NCBI GenBank assembly: GCA_945883695.1 | Contig: CAMCYK010000024.1 | Coordinates: 1-40,869 of the forward strand | Length of the DNA stretch: 40,869 nt | DNA from: Akkermansia muciniphila | GTDB lineage: Bacteria; Verrucomicrobiota; Verrucomicrobiia; Verrucomicrobiales; Akkermansiaceae | Direction: 5' to 3' | Program-made: the position numbers and the translations under genes | The notes under the pieces: model-generated | What the model saw: the letters and a program-made list of their open reading frames with translations, nothing else | The model's database searches: none | What the model was told of the DNA's origin: nothing | In this document: positions 8,042 to 16,283 of the stretch, piece by piece | Position numbering within the stretch: position 1 is the first letter of the stretch | How the letters are laid out: each line of letters starts with the position of its first letter

Positions 8042-10579
8042 ATGAAACACGCCCTCACGCTGCTTCCCCTGTTCCTCGCCACCGCGCTGGCCGAGCCCGT
8101 GCTCGACGCCCGCAAGCTGCTCGAGCAGCAGGACTTCCTGGTAAACCGCGACTTCGACTGGTACGAGAAGAACATCCCCTTCTTCGACAGCCCGGACGAG
8201 GAGATCAACAAGACCTACTACTACCGCTGGGAGCTGGTGACCCGGCACTTCGTGTATGGCAATCCGAACCACGGCTACGCCTTCACCGAATTCTCCAACC
8301 GGCCATTCTGGTCCGGCGCCTACGGTACCATCGCCTGCCCCGCCGGCCACCAGATCAACGAGGTCCGCTGGTTGCAGGATCCGAGATATGTCAGGGACTT
8401 CGTCCGCTTCTGGATGCGCCATCCCGGCGCCCAGCCGCGCAACTACTCGTTCTGGGCGGCCGATGCCGCCTGGGCCGCCCATCAGGTCAATCCCAACGAC
8501 CCCTTCATCACCGACCTGCTCGCCGACCTGATCCGCAACTACGAGGAATGGGAGAAGAAATGCTGGGTCGAGGACCAGGGGCTGTTCTGGCAGACCGGCC
8601 ACGACGACGGCATGGAGTTCGACATCAACGCCCAGCAGACCAAGGACATCCTGCGCGGCGGCCAGTCGCTGCGCCCGAGCTTCAACGCCTACATGTGGGC
8701 CGACGCCATGGCGATTTCCAACATCGCCAAGCTCAAGGGCGACGGCGCCACCGCCGAGGTCTTCGCGACCAAGGCCGCGGGCATCAAGGCACAACTCGAG
8801 AAGCTGCTGTGGGACCCGGAACGCGAGTTCTTCTTCCCGATGAGCAACCAGGAGCACGAGAAGGACGGCCACGTGGTGAAGAAGCACACGCTGACCTACC
8901 AGACCGGCAAGTTCGCCGGCAGCATGCACGGCCGCGAGCTGCACGGCTACGTCCCGTGGGCCTTCAACATGCCCGGCCCGGGCTTCGAGGACGCCTGGCA
9001 GTTCCTGGCCGACGAGTATTTCTTCAAGGCCCCCTTCGGCCCCACCAGCCTCGAGCGCCACGACCCGCTGTTCGTGCTGAAGGACGGCTGCTGCTGGTGG
9101 AGCGGACATTCGTGGCCCTTCGCCACCACCCAGACCCTCAAGGCGATGGCCAACCTGCTGCACCACTACAAGCAGGAGCATGTCGACCGCGAGGATTACA
9201 CGGAGCTGCTGCACACCTACGCCATCACCCAGCGCAAGGACGGCAAGCCCTACATCGCGGAAGCCGCCAATCCCTTCGACGGCTCGTGGAAAGGCCACGA
9301 CATGGAGAACCGCAGCGAGCACTACTTCCACTCCGGCTTCACCGACCTGATCATCACCGGCCTGGCCGGGATCCAGACCTCCGAGGGCGACACCCTGGTC
9401 GTCGACCCGCTGGCACCGGCGGGCTGGGATTACTTCGCCCTCGACCGCGTCCACTACCACGGCCACCAGATCGCCGTCGTGTGGGACAAGACCGGCGAGC
9501 GCTACAAGGCCGGCAAGGGCCTCCAGGTCCTGGTCAACGGCAAGCAGGTCGCGAGCTCGCCCGGACTCGGCAGGCTCGTCGTGAAGCTCCCGGCCGTGAA
9601 GGTCATCCCGGTCGATGACAACCCGCCGATGAACTACGCCGTCAACAACGACGGCGACTACTACCCGCGCTCCAAGGCCTCCCACGTCCACCCGCGCAGC
9701 TCGCTGGCGATGCTCAGCGACGGCCAGTACCGCTACGACATCCGCCCGGTCAACCGCTGGACCACCATCGACTCCCCCAATCCGTCGGACTGGGTGGAAG
9801 TCGACTTCGGCACGGCCCGTCCGATCGACACCGTGAAGTTGTACGTGCTCGACGACGGCGAGAAGAGCGAGTTCGGCAAAATCGCCGCGCCCGCCAAGAT
9901 CGAGCTCGAACACTGGGACGGCTCCGCTTGGAAGCCCGTGCCCGGCATCAAGGCCTCCGCCGATATGCCGGTCGGCCGCCGCACCCACGTCCTGAGCTTT
10001 CCGGTGCTCAAGGCCTCCCGCCTGCGCGCCGTGCTGACCCACGCCGAAGGCAGCCGCTCCGGCCTCACCGAGTTCGAAGCCTGGGGCCCCGGCGTGAAAC
10101 CCTACGTGCCGGCCCCGCCGCCGGCCGGCAACATCGCCTTCAACCGGACCGGCGAAGGCTTCCCGCAAGCCAGCGCGTCACACTCCGACCAGTTCGGCGG
10201 CGTGGCACCGAGCGCGATCGACGGCAAGATCATCTTCGAGGCCACTCCCGTGAACCGCTGGACCTGCTACGGCTCGCCGAACGCGACGGATTCCTTCGAG
10301 GTCGATTTCGGCAAGCCGGTCAAGACCGCCCGCGCCGTGCTCCACATCTACGACGACCGCGGCGGCGTCCAGGCGCCGTCGGCTTATAGCGTCGAAGGAT
10401 GGAACGGCAGCGAATGGAAGGAAATGGCACAGCTGGTGAAATCACCGGCCATCCCCACCGGCAACATGGCCAACGTCGTCACCTTCACCCCGGCCGAAGT
10501 CAGCAAGCTGCGCGTTGTCTTCACCCACAACGGCAACGCCCGCAGCGGCATGACCGAGTTCGAGGTCTGGGAGAAATAA
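8042..10579 (+). CDS. Secreted MGH1-like glycoside hydrolase with two discoidin-like domains
   Basis: The product is 845 residues. MKHALTLLPLFLATALAEP is a signal peptide. Residues about 20-500 look like an (alpha/alpha)6-barrel glycosidase of the MGH1/GH63-like group, with aromatic, acid-rich motifs such as YRWELVTRHFVYG, QTGHDDGMEFDIN, RPSFNAYMWADAMAI and CCWWSGHSWPFATTQ. Two similar beta-sandwich repeats follow (about 530-690 and 693-845). Both contain a PVNRWT motif and end SGLTEFEAWG or SGMTEFEVWE, as in F5/8 type C carbohydrate-binding domains. It lies 31 bp after the esterase and 13 bp before the metallophosphoesterase, so the three are probably cotranscribed. The exact GH family and sugar specificity are uncertain; the fold and secretion are more secure. 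Confidence 0.82.
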   Translation: MKHALTLLPLFLATALAEPVLDARKLLEQQDFLVNRDFDWYEKNIPFFDSPDEEINKTYYYRWELVTRHFVYGNPNHGYAFTEFSNRPFWSGAYGTIACPAGHQINEVRWLQDPRYVRDFVRFWMRHPGAQPRNYSFWAADAAWAAHQVNPNDPFITDLLADLIRNYEEWEKKCWVEDQGLFWQTGHDDGMEFDINAQQTKDILRGGQSLRPSFNAYMWADAMAISNIAKLKGDGATAEVFATKAAGIKAQLEKLLWDPEREFFFPMSNQEHEKDGHVVKKHTLTYQTGKFAGSMHGRELHGYVPWAFNMPGPGFEDAWQFLADEYFFKAPFGPTSLERHDPLFVLKDGCCWWSGHSWPFATTQTLKAMANLLHHYKQEHVDREDYTELLHTYAITQRKDGKPYIAEAANPFDGSWKGHDMENRSEHYFHSGFTDLIITGLAGIQTSEGDTLVVDPLAPAGWDYFALDRVHYHGHQIAVVWDKTGERYKAGKGLQVLVNGKQVASSPGLGRLVVKLPAVKVIPVDDNPPMNYAVNNDGDYYPRSKASHVHPRSSLAMLSDGQYRYDIRPVNRWTTIDSPNPSDWVEVDFGTARPIDTVKLYVLDDGEKSEFGKIAAPAKIELEHWDGSAWKPVPGIKASADMPVGRRTHVLSFPVLKASRLRAVLTHAEGSRSGLTEFEAWGPGVKPYVPAPPPAGNIAFNRTGEGFPQASASHSDQFGGVAPSAIDGKIIFEATPVNRWTCYGSPNATDSFEVDFGKPVKTARAVLHIYDDRGGVQAPSAYSVEGWNGSEWKEMAQLVKSPAIPTGNMANVVTFTPAEVSKLRVVFTHNGNARSGMTEFEVWEK

Positions 10580-10592
10580 CCCGCCCGCACCC

Positions 10593-11603
10593 ATGATAAC
10601 ACCGCCCGCCAGCGCCGTCTCTTGCTCCCGCCGCGACGCCCTCGCGCGGCTGGCGGTCGGCGGGCTCGCGGCCTGCGGCGGGACGCTGCGCGCGGCGCCG
10701 GAGGAGGAGGCGGAACTCACCTTCTTCGTCGTCGCCGACCCGCAGATCCACCTCGACAAGTGGGGCACCGCGGGCACCGAGAAGATGATCCAGGTGATCA
10801 ACGGGCTGCCTGGCAAGGACTTCCCGCTCGGCGGCAAGGTCGCGGAGCCGCGCGCGGTGATCGTCGCCGGGGATCTGGTCGACGTGGTCGACGACCCGCG
10901 CCACTGGGACTGCTACAAACGCTTCTTCGACCCGAACGGCGGCGCGCTGCTGCGCTACCGGACCTTCGAGCTGATCGGCAACCACGACCTCTCGTCCGCC
11001 CTGCCCGCCGGCGAGTTGAGCACGGTCCAGCGCGAGTTCATCGAACGCAACCGGCGCCGCCGCGGCGACGAGTTCCACTTCAGCGCCGACCACTATCACT
11101 ACTCCTGGAACTGGGGCCCGCTCCACCTGGTCAACCTCAACCTCTTCCCCGGCAACCGGCACCGCCCGGTCTACGATCGCGAGTCCCCGTGGAACGACCC
11201 ACGCGGCAGCCTGGATTTCCTGCGCGATGACTTGAAGACCCAAGTCGGCGACAGCGGCCGCCCGGTGGTGCTGGTCTGGCACTACGGCCTGCGTGGCTGG
11301 GGGCTGGAGAAGTGGTGGACCCCGGAGGACCTCGCGAACCTCAAGGAAGCGATCGCGCCCTACAACGTGGTGCTGATCCTCCACGGCCACGAACACTCCT
11401 ATGCCCGTTATGAATGGGAGGGCTATCCGGTCTTCATGTGCCCCTCGCCGCAGAAGGACCGCGACCCCAAGACACCGGAGGTCGCGAGCACGCCCAAAGG
11501 CTTCCTGGTGGTGCGCTTGAAGGGCAAGGACCTGCAAGTCGCCCACCACCACGACCGCGGCTGGGGCGAGACCTGGAGCCGCGGCATTTCGCTCGGCAAG
11601 TGA
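10593..11603 (+). CDS. Tat-exported metallophosphoesterase
   Basis: The product is 336 residues. The N-terminus has a twin-arginine pattern (CSRRDALARLAVGG), so folded export with bound metals is likely. The calcineurin-like phosphoesterase motifs are all present: D49/H53 (VVADPQIHLD), D94 (VAGDLVDVV), N130-H131 (LIGNHD), the later His in LVWHYGL, and the final GHxH in LILHGHEHSYA. It therefore keeps a full two-metal site and should cleave a phosphomono- or diester. It is the third gene of the carbohydrate run, 13 bp after the glycoside hydrolase. A paralogue at 30165 shares the same scaffold (AVVMQGDLIND, WDWDGVHFVNVNLFPG) but has lost the last histidine. The gene converges on the minus-strand operon ending at 11666. 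Confidence 0.88.
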   Translation: MITPPASAVSCSRRDALARLAVGGLAACGGTLRAAPEEEAELTFFVVADPQIHLDKWGTAGTEKMIQVINGLPGKDFPLGGKVAEPRAVIVAGDLVDVVDDPRHWDCYKRFFDPNGGALLRYRTFELIGNHDLSSALPAGELSTVQREFIERNRRRRGDEFHFSADHYHYSWNWGPLHLVNLNLFPGNRHRPVYDRESPWNDPRGSLDFLRDDLKTQVGDSGRPVVLVWHYGLRGWGLEKWWTPEDLANLKEAIAPYNVVLILHGHEHSYARYEWEGYPVFMCPSPQKDRDPKTPEVASTPKGFLVVRLKGKDLQVAHHHDRGWGETWSRGISLGK

Positions 11604-11665
11604 GAGCCCGCCTCAACGGGGGCTGCCTGGAAAATGCTCAGCCTGCGATTCCCGCGAGCAAGCAG

Positions 11666-12265
11666 CTACTTGCCCGGGGCAATCGAGGCCCTGCCCTTCG
11701 CGGAAATCTCCCAAATTCCGTTCGGACTTCCCTTCTTCATCCGGCCGTCGTCGTTGACCATCGTGTTCCGCGCCCACTGCGCGGAGTTCCGCCAGCGGAT
11801 CTGCTTTTCGTCGGACTTGTGGGCTTCGTAATCGATGGGTTTCAGGACGCCCTTCATCTTTTCGCCGACCCGGTCGAGCACCAGCTTGGTCTTGCCGGAC
11901 CCGCCCATCTCAACCAGAGCCTCCAGGATTGGCCCGTAGTAGTCGGTGTGAGGCGTGATCTCCCCCTTCCGTTTCTTGCCGAAGAATCGCTTGCTGACGA
12001 TCTCCTGCACCGCCGGGCTGGCAGCATCCCGCAGGTCTTCCAACTCGTCCCATTCGCTCACCAGCGCTTCAACCTCCTTCTCGAAGGCTTGCAGGCGTTT
12101 CGCGAACTCGATCACGGAAGTCGCGGTATCGTAGTCGCCCTCCTGCATCGCCTTCGCACCCTCGCTGCGGATGCGTTGTTCTTCCTCCGCCAGCGAATCG
12201 CGGAGCAGGCCGAGGGCGGTGGAAACGTCGTTTTGGTCGGAATTCATGTCCTTTACGCTATTCAT
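11666..12265 (-). CDS. Coiled-coil protein with Mrr_N-type winged helix
   Basis: The product is 199 residues from ATG 12265, which overlaps the end of the GTPase gene by 8 bp; Met7 is an alternative start. Residues about 15-85 are Glu/Ala/Leu-rich and likely coiled coil (AEEEQRIRSEGAKAM, FEKEVEALVSEWDEL). Residues about 112-195 match the Mrr N-terminal winged-helix pattern: YYGPILEALVEMGGSG, RWRNSAQWARNTMV, then GIWEISAKGRASI. In typical Mrr-family restriction proteins this domain directs a PD-(D/E)xK nuclease to DNA, but no nuclease domain follows here. It is the last gene of the operon and could be a DNA- or protein-binding adaptor or a regulator. The Mrr_N assignment is by motif; its job is inference. 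Confidence 0.72.
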   Translation of the reverse strand: MNSVKDMNSDQNDVSTALGLLRDSLAEEEQRIRSEGAKAMQEGDYDTATSVIEFAKRLQAFEKEVEALVSEWDELEDLRDAASPAVQEIVSKRFFGKKRKGEITPHTDYYGPILEALVEMGGSGKTKLVLDRVGEKMKGVLKPIDYEAHKSDEKQIRWRNSAQWARNTMVNDDGRMKKGSPNGIWEISAKGRASIAPGK

Positions 12266-14990
12266 GGAAAATATCTACTTTCGTCTGTTTGCAGCGCCGC
12301 AGACTGAAATCGGAGGCCTCGATGGAGAGCCAGTTTTCGGGAATGTGATAGATGTCCAAGCCCCTGCCGATTTTGACTGTCCATCCGTTGTCCAGACGGA
12401 TCTCACGATCGTGAAGGGCCGGTTCTCGTTTCCAGTTGAATCCCACATTCCGAGCCTCCAAGTCTCGACGCAGGGTTTCCAAACGACTATCAGCGTCGTC
12501 AGTTGATTCTCCCGGTTGCATTCCGGTAACCAGTTCGATGTGCTCCACATTCCCAATGCGGATCGCCAGTGCACAAAATCGTGCGAAATTGTCGATCTGA
12601 TGGCGTTGCCGGATGTAAGGATCCTCGATTCTGATCCGACGGGCAGAGTTGAGATAGGGACAGAAGATTCGTTCATAGGTGTAACCGGTCTCACCGTCCA
12701 AAATTTCAAAGTGGCTCTCACGCAGATTACCCTCTCCGTTCGTCTGGGCATCTGCGACCTCGTCGACGTCATCATCATCAGGCGTTTCAGAGGCCCTGGT
12801 CGCAGCAGGGAGCCGGCGCGTTGTGGAAACAGAGCTGGCGAGCTTGGCCAACATTTCCGCGAGGTATTCCGCGACCTGCTCGCGCTGGCCCTCGGAGGCT
12901 ACGGACAACGCGGACTCCACCGCTTTCAGCCGCTGCTCGATCACGGCTTCTGTTGCAGTACGAATCCGAGGCACGACCGATGTGGCCGTCGTTTGAATCT
13001 CGGCGGTAAACTCGGAAAAACGCTTCTCCAGATGCTTGCGGAGGGCATCAGCCAAGAGGGTTCTGACCTCGCCATAAAACGAAGCGACTTCGCCTGCTTG
13101 CCGAATAGTGGTTCCTGAACCCACCACATCCGTTACCGCCCCCCGGGCGTCATCGAGCCGCTCCTCCACTTCCTCCGTGACGAAATCATCAAGGTTTGAA
13201 ATGATGCTGTCCCGAAACACCTCCCCGCGAGCTTCGAACTTCTTCAGCAGAGCATCAAAAAGCGGGCCCTGGGTCTCAGTTAGAGACATTGGATCTAGCT
13301 CGTTCACCTGCCTGTCTTGCTCAAGAGCCGCAATTTCCTTTTGAAGCCACGTCAAGTTGCCACCTGAGGCTCCCATGAACGTGCTGAGATGGCCGCGCAG
13401 TTCGTTGAGCAGGGCTTCCACTTTCGGGAAAATCCGGTCCGCGATCTTGCTCTGGAGCCCGCCCATCGCACCCCAGCGTCCGCTCCTGCGAGTTTTCCAG
13501 TGTTTGATCAGATCCAGCTTCTCAAGGTCGGTAAGGATCTCTTTCGCCTGATACGAGATCACGTCGAGATTCAGAGGCAGTGACTTGCTGAAGGCCTCCT
13601 GATCCTGCTTCAAGAGGCCCAGCGACTCCCCCGAACGTTCACCAAACTCATCAAGTTTGGATGCGAGCAGCTTACGAATTTCTTCGATCGCCGCACGGAC
13701 CTTGGTTGGATCGAACTCGCTCTCCAGTGTATTAAGACGCTCGCCGAACCCTTTCCTCAGGCGTTGGAGAACGAGTTCGAGTTTATCGCGAAGCACCGTT
13801 CTGGAATGCTCAAATCGATTGCTGGTCGAAAGGATTCGATAGAGCCCGTCCCGGACCCGGTCGATTCCACCTTTCTCGGACTCTCCTTCGTCGTGATACT
13901 TGGTGGAAATGACATGGACGGGCATCTCATCGAGTTGCTGGATGAAATAGTAACCATCCTCGTCGCTGAGCTGGTTGGACGTCAGCAACTCGGCAAGCGT
14001 GGCCGACGTCTCTTCCCGGACACGGTTCGTTTCGCGAACTGTGAATTCCTTGAAGCTGGGAGCATCTTCATCGTTGTCAGTCGCGTCGCGCACCGAATTT
14101 TCGTAGGTCTCATCCGCTTTGGTGACGATCATCTGCAAGTGCTTGATCTGGCGGCGGCGAAGCTGGCGGATGATGAAATCCTTGTCGCTCTGGCCGTAGC
14201 ACGCTCCGCTGAGAGTCAGGTAAAGGATCGCGTCCACGTCTTTCACGAGATCTTCGGTCAGCAGAACCCGGAAGTGGTCGGTATCGTCCAGACCGGGGGT
14301 GTCGATGAGCTCGATCTGGTCGCGCAAGATCGGGATGGGAGCATGGATGGTGAGCTTGTTGACGAGGTAGTGCAGCGGCTCTCGACTGGTGGTGAACTTC
14401 TTGATCGCACTTAGGAACTGCTTCTTCCCCTCAGGCGTATCCCACCCTTTTGACTCAATCTTGTGACGTTTGCCGCCGGGAGCCAGCCACTTGGTCTCCA
14501 GAGCTGCTAGATCATACCTGATTTTCTCAATCGGCCTCCCCTCCTTGTCCTTACCGGGCGGACGTTCGTTGAAGGTCGTGAAGCGTTCAAAGCGTTTGAC
14601 CTCGGCATTCTTCGGATCTTACACATGGTCCTGACGCAGTTTCTCCCAGTCCTCCACCGAAACCAATTCGACTTCCGCCCACGCGGTTTCCGAGTAGCGG
14701 AACACGGAAATGGCAGCGGTTTCAGGGTTCGTGTGGACACCGGCAAGCCTCTCCCCGGCAAGCTTGTTCACGAAGGAGGATTTTCCGACTTTGAACCGCC
14801 CAACCACCGCCACCCGGTAGCACTCCGGGATCTTGGCCTCAGTCAGTGCCTCTTCGAGAAGATCGATCTGCTCGGCAAGAAATGACTGATAGGCAGGAAG
14901 CTCGCGCCCTCTGGCGTCTTCGAGCTGTTGTTTGAGAACGAGGATCCGGTCCCGGGCCTCATGCAATTCGTGGACAAGGAGCATGCTCAT
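12258..14990 (-). pseudogene. Dynamin-family GTPase with MITD1-type C-terminal domain, in-frame stop
   Basis: Read from ATG 14990 to TAG 12258 this is one 910-codon frame interrupted only at codon 124 (TAA, 14621-14619). Motifs: G1 VVGRFKVGKSS (about 62-72), switch region TNPETAAIS, G3 LIDTPGLDD (about 228-236), G4 VTKAD (about 289-293). A long helical region follows, then about residues 765-909 match the PLD-like C-terminal domain of human MITD1: RIRIEDPYIRQRHQIDNF, LHDREIRLDNGWTVKIGRGL, CKQTKVDIFH. Dynamins remodel or sense membranes, and the MITD1 domain binds membrane, so a membrane-acting effector is the natural reading. The stop separates G1 from G3, so a restart cannot make a whole GTPase. 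The rest shows no decay. ATG 14990 overlaps the upstream gene by 4 bp. A K or Q codon changed to TAA, a sequencing error or readthrough are all possible. Confidence 0.8.
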
Positions 14991-15844
14991 GGGTGGTGCG
15001 TTTTTGGGGTGGGAAATGCGGCAAGATCGGACCAGAGCGAACTGCCTGGATCTGCGTGTGGGATGAAACGAGAAGTCGTGAAGCCCAGAACAAACCGGTT
15101 CCGCGCCGAGCAGGACTCGCGGGTCGGGCGGGACGGGTGGCCGTAGGCGAATGGACTGAGAATGAGCAAGCGGCCCTCGGCGGCGGCGGGCTGGAGTTCC
15201 TTCGGGGTGGTCTTGGGGAGGTCGCGGGCGGTGGCCAAGAGGATGTTCGCGCCGCGGCGGGCGAGGATGGCGAGGACGTCTTTCTCGACCGGGGTGTGGA
15301 AGCCGGAGATCACCGTGCCGCCTTCGTCGCATTGGCGGCGGGCCCAATCGTAGGCTTCCAGGATCTTGTCGCCGGGGCAGCGGGTGGAGCAGAGGAAGGC
15401 GGTGGCGGGATGGTCGAGCAGGGCAAGCGGACCACGGAGGTGGAAGCGAGGGCTGGCCGAGGCATCGGCCATCTCCGTCCACGGGCGGAGCGGCTCCACT
15501 TCCAACTTCTGGAGACAGGGGACGAGATTCACCTGGCCGCGATCGATCCAAAAGATCGCTTCCTGATTCAGCGCATTGCCGATGGCGTAGGCGTTGGCGA
15601 GGGGGCAGAGCACTCCAAAGCCCGGTTCTTGATGCGGCGAGCCCGCATCGTAGCCGGTGACCGGGAAGGCCTCGTGGCCGAGCCGCGCCAGTTGGTCATG
15701 CAATCCTGCCGTCCGCTGTCGGTTCTCGGCTTCGGAAGCGATCTTCCCCTCCGGATTGCAGGCCGTGATGACGGCAATACGCTCAGGCAAGCCGCCGTGA
15801 GGCAGCTCGGCGCGGAAACGGGCTTGGCGGTAGGCGGGGTTCAT
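14987..15844 (-). CDS. DUF3293 - DprA/SLOG-like fusion protein
   Basis: The product is 285 residues from ATG 15844, which overlaps the upstream stop by 4 bp (ATGA). Residues about 5-125 resemble DUF3293: RIAVITACNPEGK, then GYDAGSPHQEPGFGVLC and EAIFWIDRGQVNLV. Residues about 145-275 resemble a DprA-type Rossmann domain of the SLOG superfamily: AFLCSTRCPGD, DEGGTVISGFHTPVEKDVLA, RLLILSPF, SARNRFVLGFTTSRFIPHA. DprA loads RecA on single-stranded DNA in transformation, while SLOG relatives in conflict systems are thought to bind nucleotides or nucleic acids. The C-terminus stops soon after FIPHADPGSS, earlier than in DprA, so the last elements may be reduced. It is translationally coupled to the GTPase (4-bp overlap). 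Sensor of nucleotide signals or foreign DNA is inference. Confidence 0.75.
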   Translation of the reverse strand: MNPAYRQARFRAELPHGGLPERIAVITACNPEGKIASEAENRQRTAGLHDQLARLGHEAFPVTGYDAGSPHQEPGFGVLCPLANAYAIGNALNQEAIFWIDRGQVNLVPCLQKLEVEPLRPWTEMADASASPRFHLRGPLALLDHPATAFLCSTRCPGDKILEAYDWARRQCDEGGTVISGFHTPVEKDVLAILARRGANILLATARDLPKTTPKELQPAAAEGRLLILSPFAYGHPSRPTRESCSARNRFVLGFTTSRFIPHADPGSSLWSDLAAFPTPKTHHP

Positions 15845-16278
15845 TTGGGAAGCTGCGGGGCGAGGCGGCCATCGGGCGATTCCAACAGGAAGGTGGTGAT
15901 GATGTAGGGATCTTCCGTGAAACGCGGAATCCGGGCGACGGCCATGGGATTTGGGGCCTCCATGTTGATCCCTTGGAATTTGGCGAACTGGGTTTCGAGC
16001 TGTTGGAGGACGGGCTCGATGATTTGGAATTCGTAGCGCTGATACTGCTCTACGCTGACGCAGCCTTCGAGGGTCCCGAACGGGGTCTGAAGGGTGAAGC
16101 GCGTGGGAATGCGGAACGCGGTGGCCAACAGGTAGTCCTGGGGGGCGAGACTGAGCAGGGTTGAGCTGATCACCTCGTCGCCGCCCGCAACGAGGTAGGC
16201 ACGGGCGAGCACCCTTTGGATGAGTCCCGAGGTGGAATCGATGACAGGCCAGCAGTTGGCGACGAGTTCGGTGTTCAT
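15841..16278 (-). CDS. Hypothetical protein in defence-type operon
   Basis: The product is 145 residues from ATG 16278, 5 bp after the methyltransferase stop; its own stop overlaps the next start by 4 bp. No family is recognised. It is a compact, mixed alpha/beta-looking soluble protein with no signal peptide or membrane segment. Notable stretches are WPVIDSTSGLIQRVLARAYL, FTLQTPFGTLEGCVSVEQY and MAVARIPRFTEDPYIITTFL. The tight coupling on both sides implies that it works with the methyltransferase or with the DUF3293-DprA protein. It may be a small specificity or inhibitor subunit, which is speculation. Confidence 0.75.
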   Translation of the reverse strand: MNTELVANCWPVIDSTSGLIQRVLARAYLVAGGDEVISSTLLSLAPQDYLLATAFRIPTRFTLQTPFGTLEGCVSVEQYQRYEFQIIEPVLQQLETQFAKFQGINMEAPNPMAVARIPRFTEDPYIITTFLLESPDGRLAPQLPK

Positions 16279-16283
16279 GGGCC

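Noticed and set aside
6361-10168. Long minus-strand open frames (616 and 760 codons) opposite the carbohydrate genes
   Set aside because: They are antisense to well-motifed esterase and glycoside hydrolase genes, have low-complexity Gly/Val/Ala/Arg/Asp composition, and show no domains; typical of third-position GC bias.
14619-14621. TAA read as a sense codon (recoding)
   Set aside because: Several intact genes here end in TAA (for example at 8010 and 10579), so TAA is a normal stop; selenocysteine or pyrrolysine use TGA and TAG.
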